From an uncultured Flavobacteriaceae bacterium (GTDB lineage: Bacteria; Bacteroidota; Bacteroidia; Flavobacteriales; Flavobacteriaceae): 64,000 bases of DNA. Below, one piece after another: positions 25,955-34,518 of the stretch (position 1 is the stretch's first letter; every line of letters starts with the position of its first letter). The stretch lies in assembly GCA_943789465.1 (NCBI GenBank), contig CALSUF010000003.1:124001-188000 (forward strand). Reading direction: 5' to 3'. The translations under genes were made by a program, and so were the position numbers. The notes under the pieces were generated by a model. That model made no database searches. It worked only from the letters and a program-made list of their open reading frames with translations, and had not been told where the DNA came from.

Positions 25955-26947
25955 ATGACACATAAGCGCCTCCCCTTACTTTTATTAATTATAGTTATTT
26001 CTATTTCTTGTAAACAGGAATTGACAAACACCAAATTAAATGGTCCAATTTTTGGTACATTTTATGAGGTGACCTATGCATCTGACACTGATAAAAACTA
26101 TCAAAAATCAGTAGACAGTATCTTTGCAGTTATCAATCAATCGATGTCTAATTACCAAGAGGATTCAGATATTTCTAAAGTTAATAGACATGAACAAGAG
26201 CGTGTCGATGCTCATTTTGTAGAAGTATTCAAAGCATCAAAAAAAATATATAACGAAACAAATGGGGTGTTTGATCCTACCATTGGAAAACTTGTAAATG
26301 CTTGGAATTTTGGCTCAGAACAAAATAAAACTAAATTAGACAGCCTCAAAATTGACAGTTTAATGCAATATGTAGGTTTTGAAAAAATAGTATTAAAAAA
26401 CAACTCTTTAATCAAAACAACTCCCAAGCCCTATATCGATTTTAACGCGATTGCAAAAGGCTATGCAGTTGACATTGTTGGGGAATTTTTAGAGTCTAAA
26501 AATGTCACAAATTATTTGGTTAATATTGGCGGTGAACTCCGAACAAAAGGTGTGAATATAGACAAACATAGTGGGTGGACTGTAGGAGTCGAAAATCCTA
26601 ATTTTGATGGCTCACAAAGTTACAATAAGGTATTTGTGCTTAGAAACAAAGCAATGGCAACAACAGGTACTTACCGTAAATATAAATTGGATGCGAATGG
26701 CAACCGTTATGCGCACATTATTAACACCCAAACAGGCTATCCAACAAAAACTAATATTTTAAGTGTCTCTGTGATTGCAGAGAATTGCATGATGGCAGAT
26801 GGCTATGCCACCGCTTTTCAAGCAATGGGTGTTGAAAAGGTAAAACAGTTTTTGACAAAGCATCCAGAACTAAAGGCTTATATTATTTTTGAAAATGAAA
26901 ATAAGGAATTTGAGATTTTGGAATTTAATAATTTCCCAATTCAGTAG
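25955..26947 (+). CDS. apbE: FAD:protein FMN transferase (lipoprotein)
   Basis: Transfers FMN from FAD to a threonine in target proteins, here most likely NqrB Thr221 and NqrC Thr223. The 330-aa protein has a lipobox ISISC (Cys19), so it acts on the periplasmic side as a lipoprotein. Family motifs: GPIFGTFYEVTY, FDPTIGKLVNAWNFG, YIDFNAIAKGYAVDIV, NIGGELRTKG, AMATTGTYRKY and YAHIINTQTGYPT, with MADGYATAFQAMG near the C-terminus. Its 3' end overlaps the convergent methyltransferase gene by 23 bp. Confidence 0.96.
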   Translation: MTHKRLPLLLLIIVISISCKQELTNTKLNGPIFGTFYEVTYASDTDKNYQKSVDSIFAVINQSMSNYQEDSDISKVNRHEQERVDAHFVEVFKASKKIYNETNGVFDPTIGKLVNAWNFGSEQNKTKLDSLKIDSLMQYVGFEKIVLKNNSLIKTTPKPYIDFNAIAKGYAVDIVGEFLESKNVTNYLVNIGGELRTKGVNIDKHSGWTVGVENPNFDGSQSYNKVFVLRNKAMATTGTYRKYKLDANGNRYAHIINTQTGYPTKTNILSVSVIAENCMMADGYATAFQAMGVEKVKQFLTKHPELKAYIIFENENKEFEILEFNNFPIQ

Positions 26948-27710
26948 CCTTATAAACCACAGGAATAATTTCACCTTTAGCCAATCGGTATCTATCAATA
27001 TCCTGATTGGATAATGTAGCTGTGTAATCCACTTCATCTACCTTAAAACCTATTGTTCTTAGTTTTTCAAAGTAATCTTTGCCATAAATTCGAACATGGT
27101 CATACTGCCCAAAAATTTTGGTACGTTCTTTTTTATCAGTAATACTATGGTCTTCAAAAGTGGTCTCGCGTTTTAGATCTTGAGGAATTTGAAACACACC
27201 CATGCCACTTGGTTTCATCACACGATAGAGTTCTTGCATGGCTTTGGTGTCATCTAGGACATGTTCAAGCACATGATTGCAAAGAATAACGTCAAAACTA
27301 TTAGACTCAAAGGGAAGGTTACAAATGTCTGCTTTGACCGTCGCAATCGGTGAATTTAGATCCGTAGTTACGTAATCAAAATGTTTTATTTTTTTGAAGC
27401 GTTTATAAAACGCTTGCTCGGGAGCAAAGTGTAACACTCTTTTTGGTGTTGTAAAAAAGTTGGTTTCATTTTTTAAGTACAACCATAATAAACGGTGGCG
27501 TTCCAAGGAAAGGGTAGAGGGTGACAGCACATTTTCACGTTGTTTGCCATACCCATAAGGAAGAAATTTCTGAAAACTTTTCCCGTCAATTGGGTCGGTA
27601 TAAGTAGTGCCTCTTAAAAATAAAACGAGAAAGGGTTTTGCAACATAACTCAATTTAATGAGTAGTGGCCGTGGAATTAAATTTAAAATAAACTTAAAAA
27701 GTGTTTTCAA
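26925..27710 (-). CDS. SAM-dependent methyltransferase, TTG start
   Basis: Class I methyltransferase of 261 aa; motif I is the variant RVLHFAPEQAF rather than a glycine-rich loop, followed by YVTTDLNSP, DICNLPFESNSFDVILCNHVLEH (motif region about 125-147) and LYRVMKPSG. Substrate unknown. No ATG is available near the N-terminus; the best start is TTG at 27708-27710, one codon after the in-frame TAA of the DUF3050 gene, so expression probably depends on translation of that gene. An N-terminal basic/hydrophobic stretch may bind membrane. Confidence 0.85.
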   Translation of the reverse strand: MKTLFKFILNLIPRPLLIKLSYVAKPFLVLFLRGTTYTDPIDGKSFQKFLPYGYGKQRENVLSPSTLSLERHRLLWLYLKNETNFFTTPKRVLHFAPEQAFYKRFKKIKHFDYVTTDLNSPIATVKADICNLPFESNSFDVILCNHVLEHVLDDTKAMQELYRVMKPSGMGVFQIPQDLKRETTFEDHSITDKKERTKIFGQYDHVRIYGKDYFEKLRTIGFKVDEVDYTATLSNQDIDRYRLAKGEIIPVVYKATELGNY

Positions 27711-27713
27711 AAT

Positions 27714-28511
27714 TTAAGTGTTTTGCACTTCTTTTACATTCAGTTGTATAATGGCTTCAGTGATATGATCCCATAATTTAAGACGGAATTTCAAGGCGTC
27801 TTTTGCAGTTTCCAAAACTTCTTCCCATTTAGTGGTGTCCTCGCCACAAAGTTCAGCGACCATTTTAAGTGAAATAGGACCGTGTTCGTCGCCATCTAAT
27901 TCGATATGACGGTTCAAATAGTACAATAATTTACCATAGGTCTGATCATTACCTTTGGTCTGAGATTGACTCACAATTTCTAAAAACATATCTGGAATCA
28001 CATCTTCTCTTCCAAACGTAAAAGCCGAAGCAATACAGTGAGGTTTGTTGGAGCTTACCACTTCCATAGTGAATTGTATAAACTCTAAAATAGGTGCCTC
28101 CAGATCAATTCGTTTGGCGGCTGTTTCAATGGAGTTTCCGTTTTCAATTGCATTTACAAATAGTTTTATGGCGCTTGTATCTGCTTTTACTTGATGCATC
28201 GCATCCAAATACATTTCGTAATGACTCATAGGTATTCCTAGTTCGTTGATATCACTTTCTTCGGCCATTACGATTTCATTGATAAAACGAGCTGTAGCAC
28301 CACCACCTTTTGGGGTCCAAGGGACATTCACATTGGTGAGGTGGTTTTGAAGTGCTTTTAATAAAGACATAAAATCCCATACGGCAAACACATGTTTTTC
28401 CATAAAAATGGCCACATCATCCATGTTAGAAAGTGTGCTATATAAGGGGTGTGATTTTAGTTGATTCCGAAAGGGTTCTAGTTGTAATTCAATAGCTTCT
28501 AGGCGACTCAT
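27714..28511 (-). CDS. DUF3050 protein, haem-oxygenase-like fold
   Basis: A 265-aa all-helical protein. FMEKHVFAVWDFMSLLKALQ, AEESDI and HIELDGDEHGP (His and Glu/Asp ligands) match DUF3050, whose members adopt a haem-oxygenase-like helical bundle, some of which are di-metal oxidases; catalytic function here is unknown. It sits 11 nt after map and is followed in frame by the methyltransferase, so the three may be one operon from the map promoter. Confidence 0.82.
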   Translation of the reverse strand: MSRLEAIELQLEPFRNQLKSHPLYSTLSNMDDVAIFMEKHVFAVWDFMSLLKALQNHLTNVNVPWTPKGGGATARFINEIVMAEESDINELGIPMSHYEMYLDAMHQVKADTSAIKLFVNAIENGNSIETAAKRIDLEAPILEFIQFTMEVVSSNKPHCIASAFTFGREDVIPDMFLEIVSQSQTKGNDQTYGKLLYYLNRHIELDGDEHGPISLKMVAELCGEDTTKWEEVLETAKDALKFRLKLWDHITEAIIQLNVKEVQNT

Positions 28512-28522
28512 GTATTGGTTAA

Positions 28523-29341
28523 TTATAAAGTTAAAGGTTTCGCTCTTAATCCATCTTCTTCATTGCTTTTTATGCCTAGTGCTTCATAAACATAAGCGAA
28601 AGTTGAAAGCAGTTCTGGTTGTCCATTTACAAGTGCAACATTGTGTTCAAAATGGGCACTTGGCTTATTATCTCGGGTGGTAATCGTCCATCCATCGTTG
28701 TGATGTTTAATTTTATGAGTTCCCATATTTATCATGGGTTCAATCGCAACTACCATACCTTCTTGGAATTTTTTTCCACGGCCTCTTTTTCCATAATTTG
28801 GCATTTCAGGCTCTTCATGCATAATGCGGCCAATGCCATGTCCGATCAGTTCTCTCACGACCCCATAACCATGAGATTCACAGTAATTTTGAATAGCATA
28901 ACCAACATCACCTACACGATTATTTTGTTTAAAGGCACGAATACCTTCGTAAAGTGACGCTTTAGAAACATCTAATAACTTTTCAGTTTCGGCATCTATC
29001 TCACCAACAGCAAATGTATAAGCATGATCACCATAAAATTCATTTTTTAGAGCTCCACAATCAATAGAGATAATATCACCTTCTTCTAATGGTGTGTTAT
29101 TTGGTATCCCGTGTACAACTTGTGTGTTGGGACTCATACAAAGTGTATTGGGAAAATCGTACATTCCAAGAAAACCTGGTATAGCTCCATGATCTCTAAT
29201 AAAAGATTCTGCGAGTGCATCCAAACGTAAAGTAGTAACCCCTGGTTTCACTTCGCTAGCAAGCATCCCTAATGTTTTGGAAACAATAAGCGCACTTTCG
29301 CGAATGAGTTCTATTTCTTCTTTTGATTTAAGCGTGAGCAT
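28523..29341 (-). CDS. map: Type I methionine aminopeptidase
   Basis: Removes the initiator methionine from nascent proteins. Metal ligands are visible in order: the two aspartates of IDCGALKNEFYGDHA, His in GHGIGRIMHEEP, Glu in VVAIEPMI and Glu in AHFEHNVAL; the substrate-binding His is in VVHGIP. 272 aa, slightly longer than E. coli (264). A -7 box lies 19 nt before the ATG. Confidence 0.96.
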   Translation of the reverse strand: MLTLKSKEEIELIRESALIVSKTLGMLASEVKPGVTTLRLDALAESFIRDHGAIPGFLGMYDFPNTLCMSPNTQVVHGIPNNTPLEEGDIISIDCGALKNEFYGDHAYTFAVGEIDAETEKLLDVSKASLYEGIRAFKQNNRVGDVGYAIQNYCESHGYGVVRELIGHGIGRIMHEEPEMPNYGKRGRGKKFQEGMVVAIEPMINMGTHKIKHHNDGWTITTRDNKPSAHFEHNVALVNGQPELLSTFAYVYEALGIKSNEEDGLRAKPLTL

Positions 29342-29360
29342 AGTTAAAAAAATTATGCAT

Positions 29361-29368
29361 CAAAGGTA
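29361..29368 (-). promoter_or_regulatory. -7 box of map operon
   Basis: TACCTTTG on the minus strand, exact TAnnTTTG match, 19 nt before the map ATG. Confidence 0.55.
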
Positions 29369-29431
29369 CTTAAATTAAGCGTTTTTTTATTGGAATTACA
29401 GCCTTGATTTTGTTAGAGTTGTCTTAAAGTT

Positions 29432-29842
29432 TTAAGAGTTGAATAATCCAAAAAATCTTTTTTTCTTTGGAAGTGATAAAGGATTATCACCCTCTGACAG
29501 TAATTGGTAAATTTCGCCCCACCCATAAAAGCCACCAACGTTTCTATCATCGATAAAAAGGTCTGCATTTATTTTTCTACTTTTTTGTGGGTCATATTCT
29601 TCGTTAGGAAAACTACTGTTTACGGCATAAAATTCGATGCCATTTTCTTTACAAAAATCGACGGCTTCCTGCAATGTAGTTCCATAACGATAGGTCCAAA
29701 GAATCAATCTATGACCATTTTGTTGTAATTTCTTTAAGGTTTCAAAAGCAAATAGTTTTGGCTTGCCAACTTTTGGATAGGCATCTTCTACGATTGTACC
29801 GTCAAAGTCAATTGCTAGAGTAAAGGTTTTGGTTAAGTCCAT
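29432..29842 (-). CDS. BT0820-like small HAD phosphatase
   Basis: A 136-aa haloacid-dehalogenase-fold protein without a large cap domain. Motif I is DFDGT (Asp12 nucleophile, Asp14 acid/base), motif II lies in LILWTYR and the acidic motif IV in LFIDDRNVGG. The pattern FYAVNSSFPNEEYD is typical of the small BT0820-like group of Bacteroidota; substrate unknown. It starts 10 nt after gpmI and is likely co-transcribed. Confidence 0.87.
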   Translation of the reverse strand: MDLTKTFTLAIDFDGTIVEDAYPKVGKPKLFAFETLKKLQQNGHRLILWTYRYGTTLQEAVDFCKENGIEFYAVNSSFPNEEYDPQKSRKINADLFIDDRNVGGFYGWGEIYQLLSEGDNPLSLPKKKRFFGLFNS

Positions 29843-29852
29843 TAATACTAAT

Positions 29853-31370
29853 TTAGATTAAGCTATTTTGGGTCATAACATCAGGTTTTTCAACTCCAAT
29901 CAGTTTCAAAATAGTAGGAGCGATATCTCCAAGAACACCATCCTTTATGGAGGTGAGTTCTTTGTCAATTAAAATTATGGGGACGGGGTTGGTAGTATGT
30001 GCCGTATTGGGCGACCCGTCGGGGTTGATCATTGTTTCACAATTCCCATGATCGGCAATAAGTAAGGTTGTGTAGTTGTGTTCCAAAGCAGTAGTGATCA
30101 CAGCTTCCACACAAGTATCTACCGCTTCACAGGCTTTTATTGCAGCATCCATTACGCCGGTATGTCCAACCATATCTCCATTAGCGAAATTTAAACATAC
30201 AAAATCAAGCGTTTCTTTTTTGAGTTCTTCTACAAGTGCATCTTTAAGTTCAAAAGCACTCATTTCGGGCTGAAGATCATATGTGGCTACTTTAGGTGAA
30301 TTTTTCAAAATTCGCGATTCGCCCTCAAAAGGTGCTTCACGCCCACCAGAAAAGAAAAAAGTAACATGTGGGTATTTTTCCGTTTCAGCCATTCTTAGCT
30401 GTGTTTTTCCGTGTGTTTCCAGTACTTCTCCGAGTGTGTTGGTGACGTTGTCTTTATTGAAAATGACTTGAACATTTTTAAAATTATCATCATAATTTGT
30501 CATGGTCACATAATGCAAATTGAGCTTATGCATATTGTATTCATGCTTGTCATTTTGACTGAGTACTTCTGTTAATTCTCTTCCACGATCTGTTCTGAAA
30601 TTAAAGAATAAAACAACATCACCTTCTTCAATTTTAGCAACAGGTTCGTTGTTTTTATCAGTCATGATGATGGGTTTTAAGAATTCATCAGTCAGACCAT
30701 CTTCATAATTGGATTCAATAGTTTTAGTCGCATTACTAGAATGTATACCTTCATTATTAATTAAGGCATCATAAGCAATTTTCACACGTTCCCAACGGTT
30801 GTCACGATCCATGGCATAGTAGCGTCCTGTAATGGTTGCTAGTTTTGCAGATGAAGATTCTAAACGTGTTTCGAGTTCAGAAATAAACCCATATCCCGAT
30901 TTAGGGTCTACATCTCTCCCATCTGTAAATGCGTGAATAAAAGATTTTTCAACTCCAGTGTTTTCAATGACATCCAACAATCCGTATAAATGATTCAAAT
31001 GTGAGTGAACACCACCATCACTCACCAAGCCTAAAAGATGCACCGCTTTTTGGTTTGACTTTGCATATTGTAAAGCGTCCTTTAAGACAGCCTCATCCTT
31101 GAGGGTGTTGTTAGTTACTGCTAAATTAATTTTAGCAAGATCTTGATAAACAATACGTCCAGCACCCAAATTCATGTGTCCAACTTCACTATTACCCATT
31201 TGACCTTCTGGAAGTCCTACATGTAAGCCGTCTGTTCGGAGGCTTGCATGGCCATATTTTGTATATAAAGAATCAATAAATTGTGTATTTGCATTATCAA
31301 TTGCCGATACTTTGGGATCAGGAGATTTCCCCCACCCATCTAAAATCATTAAAATAACTTTCTTGTTCAT
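29853..31370 (-). CDS. gpmI: Cofactor-independent phosphoglycerate mutase
   Basis: Mn-dependent interconversion of 3- and 2-phosphoglycerate in glycolysis. The 505-aa enzyme has Asp11 of MILDGWG, the phosphorylated Ser61 in MGNSEVGHMNLGAGR, FTDGRDVDP, ATITGRYYAMDRDNRW, NFRTDR and the metal site LIADHGN. A -7 box lies 22 nt upstream; a BT0820-like HAD gene follows. Confidence 0.97.
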   Translation of the reverse strand: MNKKVILMILDGWGKSPDPKVSAIDNANTQFIDSLYTKYGHASLRTDGLHVGLPEGQMGNSEVGHMNLGAGRIVYQDLAKINLAVTNNTLKDEAVLKDALQYAKSNQKAVHLLGLVSDGGVHSHLNHLYGLLDVIENTGVEKSFIHAFTDGRDVDPKSGYGFISELETRLESSSAKLATITGRYYAMDRDNRWERVKIAYDALINNEGIHSSNATKTIESNYEDGLTDEFLKPIIMTDKNNEPVAKIEEGDVVLFFNFRTDRGRELTEVLSQNDKHEYNMHKLNLHYVTMTNYDDNFKNVQVIFNKDNVTNTLGEVLETHGKTQLRMAETEKYPHVTFFFSGGREAPFEGESRILKNSPKVATYDLQPEMSAFELKDALVEELKKETLDFVCLNFANGDMVGHTGVMDAAIKACEAVDTCVEAVITTALEHNYTTLLIADHGNCETMINPDGSPNTAHTTNPVPIILIDKELTSIKDGVLGDIAPTILKLIGVEKPDVMTQNSLI

Positions 31371-31392
31371 AAACTCGTTGTTAAAACGTGGT

Positions 31393-31400
31393 CAAATATA
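31393..31400 (-). promoter_or_regulatory. -7 box of gpmI
   Basis: TATATTTG on the minus strand, exact TAnnTTTG match, 22 nt before the gpmI ATG. Confidence 0.55.
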
Positions 31401-31457
31401 AGAAGATTAAAATAAAATTCAGATGAGATGTTGGATTTAGATCCTAGAAAATAGTTG

Positions 31458-31465
31458 TATTTTTG
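31458..31465 (+). promoter_or_regulatory. -7 box of the GNAT gene
   Basis: TATTTTTG, exact TAnnTTTG match, 19 nt before the ATG at 31485. A TTG at 31431-31433 lies 24 nt upstream of the box and could be the -33 element, though the spacing is on the long side. Confidence 0.55.
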
Positions 31466-31484
31466 AAGAGTTAAATTCATTAAG

Positions 31485-31913
31485 ATGCAATTTCATTTCA
31501 AAATTATTCCTGCTGAGTCCATTGAAATCGTTGTGCCATTGGTTAAAAAAATGTCTAAACCTTCAATCACAGAGTCTTTACTTTTAAAGCGTTTTAAGGA
31601 AATGGTCACTCAGAATTATGAATGTGTAGGGGTTTATGAAGCAGATCAACTCATTGGTGTTTCGGGTTTGTGGTTTTGTACGCGACACTATTCTGGACGT
31701 AGTGCAGAACTAGATCATGTATTTATTGATGATGCCTATAGAAACAAAGGGTTAGGTACGCAGTTTATCCATTGGATTCAAAACTATGTCAAGTCAAAAG
31801 GGTGTGAAGCAATCGAACTCAATGCTTATATTGATAATGAACCTTCTCAAAAATTCTACGAACGAGATGGTTTTCAGAAATTAGGATATCATTTTGTAAA
31901 AGTGATTGGCTAA
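31485..31913 (+). CDS. GNAT-family N-acetyltransferase
   Basis: A 142-aa acetyl-CoA-dependent acyltransferase. The acetyl-CoA loop is YRNKGLGTQFIHWI, followed by GCEAIELNAYIDNEPSQKFYERDGF, the usual motif B; the acceptor is unknown. Single gene on the plus strand, with the last four bases overlapping the convergent pepE. Confidence 0.9.
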   Translation: MQFHFKIIPAESIEIVVPLVKKMSKPSITESLLLKRFKEMVTQNYECVGVYEADQLIGVSGLWFCTRHYSGRSAELDHVFIDDAYRNKGLGTQFIHWIQNYVKSKGCEAIELNAYIDNEPSQKFYERDGFQKLGYHFVKVIG

Positions 31914-32617
31914 TTCAAATTTGACACATCTGATTCAGGCTGAATCTCGTAAGGCATTTTATTTTTTTTAAACACGCGAGCGTTTAAAGGTCCTTTAAGT
32001 GTAATTTTTGAGCCTAACACTTCCAAATAACTACCTTCTCTTAGTCCAATAACAGGTTGTGAATTAAAGTGGTGAAACTCTTGAATTCGTGTTTCACGTG
32101 TTTCACCCATATGAGTACTATTTGGGTTAGGGTCTAAATAGTGAGGATTGATGTTAAAAGGGATAACTCCCAATGTGTTAAAACTTGGTGGGTAAGCAAT
32201 AGGCATGTCATTTGATGTGCCAATGGTCAGTCCGCAAATATTACTTCCTGCACTAGTACCAACGTATGGTGTTCCTGATTCAATAGCTGTTTTTAATGTG
32301 TCAATCACATTTATTTTATAAAGTTGATCAACCAATACAAAGGTATTTCCACCTCCCGTAAAAATTCCTTTTGCAGTATTGATGGCCTCTTTTGGATTTT
32401 CAAATTCATGCAATCCTTTAACGGATTTATCTATTTTAGAAAAAGCCAATTTAACAATTTTGGTATAACCTTCATGCGAAATCCCACCGGGACGCGCAAA
32501 AGGAATAAATAAAATAGTTTCTACATTCTTAAAATGAATTTTTAATGGCTCTAACAAATAATCTAGATAGTCACTGCCATGCACAGTAGAGGTGCTTGCA
32601 ATTAAGAGTTGTTTCAT
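31910..32617 (-). CDS. pepE: Dipeptidase E (peptidase S51)
   Basis: Cytosolic serine peptidase that cleaves Asp-Xaa dipeptides. The nucleophile is Ser122 in GTSAGSN; GGGNTF (88-93), INPHYLDPNP and LREGSYLEV support the S51 family. 235 aa, matching the usual length. Single gene with no clear -7 box. Convergent with the GNAT gene. Confidence 0.93.
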   Translation of the reverse strand: MKQLLIASTSTVHGSDYLDYLLEPLKIHFKNVETILFIPFARPGGISHEGYTKIVKLAFSKIDKSVKGLHEFENPKEAINTAKGIFTGGGNTFVLVDQLYKINVIDTLKTAIESGTPYVGTSAGSNICGLTIGTSNDMPIAYPPSFNTLGVIPFNINPHYLDPNPNSTHMGETRETRIQEFHHFNSQPVIGLREGSYLEVLGSKITLKGPLNARVFKKNKMPYEIQPESDVSNLN

Positions 32618-32752
32618 GTGTCTATATTTATGTTTTTAAAAGATCACATGCTGTTCGCTATTAGTCATTCCCATGGGTGATAATAATTTTAATACGCTCG
32701 TTTCATCTTTTAATTTTTGTAAATTTACCAAAATATATAATTTTAAATCAAT

Positions 32753-33553
32753 TTGGGCTCTCGTTTTTTTTCAGTCAAAACTATTTTATCGTTTATAATT
32801 GTCAGCGCTACAGCACTATGTAACATACAAGCTCAAAAAGTTGAACTTTCAGGTAAAATTATTTCTAATGGTGAATTGGAAGGGATTCATGTCATTAATA
32901 AAACATCTTATAGGTATACAACAACAGATGAAAATGGATTGTTTACTATTGTAGGAAAGCTATCGGACTCGCTCTACTTTTCCTCCATTCAAAATATCCC
33001 AAAAACAATTGTATTAAATGCGCAGCATATCAGCAGTAAATCCATTACGGTCAGCCTTTCTGAATCTATTAATGCCCTGGATGAGGTTACGATTGGAACT
33101 GTATTAACAGGCGATTTAAACTCGGATATTTCCAATTCTGATGCCGAACGTCCCCTAGATTTTTATGATTTAGGAATTCCTGGCTATACAGGACCTCGAC
33201 TAAATTTAGCAGAAAGACGCCTTTTTGAAGCCGATGATGGCCCTCTCGTTACTGGTTTAAGTTTAAATTTTTCTAAGCTTCTCAATATGATTTCTGGTCG
33301 TACCAAAATGCTTAAAGAACATGTGAAGCTTGACAACGACAAGCAAACGATTCAACATATAAAAGATGTTGTAGGGCCACTTTTTTTTAAAACAAATGAG
33401 TTGAATGAAGACAAGCGTGTAGAGTTTTATTACTTCTGTGCCGATGCACCTGATTTTCAACAACGTTGTAAAGGACGTAGTGATGTAGAAATTTTTCAGT
33501 TTTTAGACAGCAAATTAAAAGCGTTTAAGATTGCAAGTTTGTCTGATAATTAA
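32753..33553 (+). CDS. Exported protein with carboxypeptidase-regulatory-like domain, TTG start
   Basis: A 266-aa protein with signal peptide (ending CNIQAQ, about residue 28) and an N-terminal carboxypeptidase-regulatory-like beta-sandwich (ELSGKIISNGELEGIHVINK, then TTTDENGLFTI). The C-terminal half (FYDLGIPGYTGPRLNLAERR onward) is conserved-looking but unrecognised. It is not a TonB-dependent receptor: there is no plug or barrel. A TAA lies three codons upstream of the TTG at 32753 and no ATG is available, so TTG is the likely start. tatA follows after 36 nt, with its own promoter box. Confidence 0.8.
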   Translation: MGSRFFSVKTILSFIIVSATALCNIQAQKVELSGKIISNGELEGIHVINKTSYRYTTTDENGLFTIVGKLSDSLYFSSIQNIPKTIVLNAQHISSKSITVSLSESINALDEVTIGTVLTGDLNSDISNSDAERPLDFYDLGIPGYTGPRLNLAERRLFEADDGPLVTGLSLNFSKLLNMISGRTKMLKEHVKLDNDKQTIQHIKDVVGPLFFKTNELNEDKRVEFYYFCADAPDFQQRCKGRSDVEIFQFLDSKLKAFKIASLSDN

Positions 33554-33577
33554 TAAAGTGGATCAAAGAAATCTCGT

Positions 33578-33585
33578 TATATTTG
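33578..33585 (+). promoter_or_regulatory. -7 box of tatA, near-leaderless
   Basis: TATATTTG, exact TAnnTTTG match, ending 4 nt before the tatA ATG at 33590, predicting a leaderless or nearly leaderless mRNA. Confidence 0.55.
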
Positions 33586-33589
33586 TACC

Positions 33590-33874
33590 ATGATACACAC
33601 GCATTTTTTATTCATTAGTGGCACCGAAATCACATTTATCCTATTCATAGTGATATTGGTTTTTGGCGCGGATAAAATTCCTAGCATCGCAAAAGGGCTT
33701 GGTAAAGGAATGAGAACACTAAAGGATGCGACCAATGATATCAAAGGTGAAATTCAAAAAAGTGCTGATAAAAACGGGATCGACACCACCATTTCTAAGG
33801 ACGTAAAGGAAGAAATAAGTAAAGCAAAAGATGAAATTAATGACTTAACTGGGTCTATTCGTCGAAATCTTTAA
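33590..33874 (+). CDS. tatA: Sec-independent translocase TatA/TatE
   Basis: Small (94 aa) pore-forming subunit of the twin-arginine translocase. An N-terminal helix (about 12-27, TFILFIVILVFG) is followed by the FG-x-x-K-I-P hinge (FGADKIPSIAKGLGKGMRTL) and an amphipathic helix with a charged tail. tatC is not in the window. Confidence 0.93.
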   Translation: MIHTHFLFISGTEITFILFIVILVFGADKIPSIAKGLGKGMRTLKDATNDIKGEIQKSADKNGIDTTISKDVKEEISKAKDEINDLTGSIRRNL

Positions 33875-33876
33875 AT

Positions 33877-34518
33877 CTATTTTTTTATACTAACCGTCAG
33901 ACCATCTCTAATAGGAAGCAATACGGTTTCTAGGCGCGGATCCTCTTTTAATAAAGCATTGTATTCTAAAACAATTTTAGTTGAAACATCCGATGGGTCA
34001 AGAGTTTCAATCACTTTACCACTCCATAAAACATTGTCAGAAAGAATCACACCGCCAGGATTTAGCTTGTCAATAATTTGATGAAAATAGTTTATATAAT
34101 TTGGTTTGTCAGCATCCATAAACACTAAGTCAAAAGTAGTGTCTAGTGTTGGGATAATATCTATTGCGGATCCCAAGTGTTGAATTATTTGTGAACCATA
34201 ATCAGACTTATCAAAATAGGAGCGTTGAAAGTCTACCAATTCTTCGTTGACGTCAATGGTATGTAGAACGCCATTTTTGTCCAAACCTTCTGCTAAACAC
34301 AAGGCCGAATAACCTGTAAATGTCCCCAATTCTAAAATGGTTTTAGGGCGAATAATTTTGGATAGTACACTTAATACACGTCCTTGATAATGTCCGCTAA
34401 GCATGCGTGGTTGCAAAATTTTCTGATACGTTTCTCTAGTAAGTGCTTTTAAAAGTGCGGGTTCCTCTTCGGAATGTTTTACAACATAATCGTCTAATTT
34501 TTCTGAAATAAAATGCAT
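33877..34518 (-). CDS. Class I O-methyltransferase (catechol/caffeoyl-CoA type)
   Basis: A 213-aa SAM-dependent, metal-requiring O-methyltransferase. Motif I is ILELGTFTGYSALCLAEGL; FDLVFMDADKPNYINYF and GGVILSDNVLWSGKV supply the usual metal and substrate residues (Asp in MDAD, Asp-Asn in SDNV). Its ATG directly follows the TAA of the ACMSD-like gene, so it is translated with the kynurenine operon. An ortho-aminophenol from that pathway could be a substrate, but this is inference. The convergent tatA ends 2 nt away. Confidence 0.88.
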   Translation of the reverse strand: MHFISEKLDDYVVKHSEEEPALLKALTRETYQKILQPRMLSGHYQGRVLSVLSKIIRPKTILELGTFTGYSALCLAEGLDKNGVLHTIDVNEELVDFQRSYFDKSDYGSQIIQHLGSAIDIIPTLDTTFDLVFMDADKPNYINYFHQIIDKLNPGGVILSDNVLWSGKVIETLDPSDVSTKIVLEYNALLKEDPRLETVLLPIRDGLTVSIKK

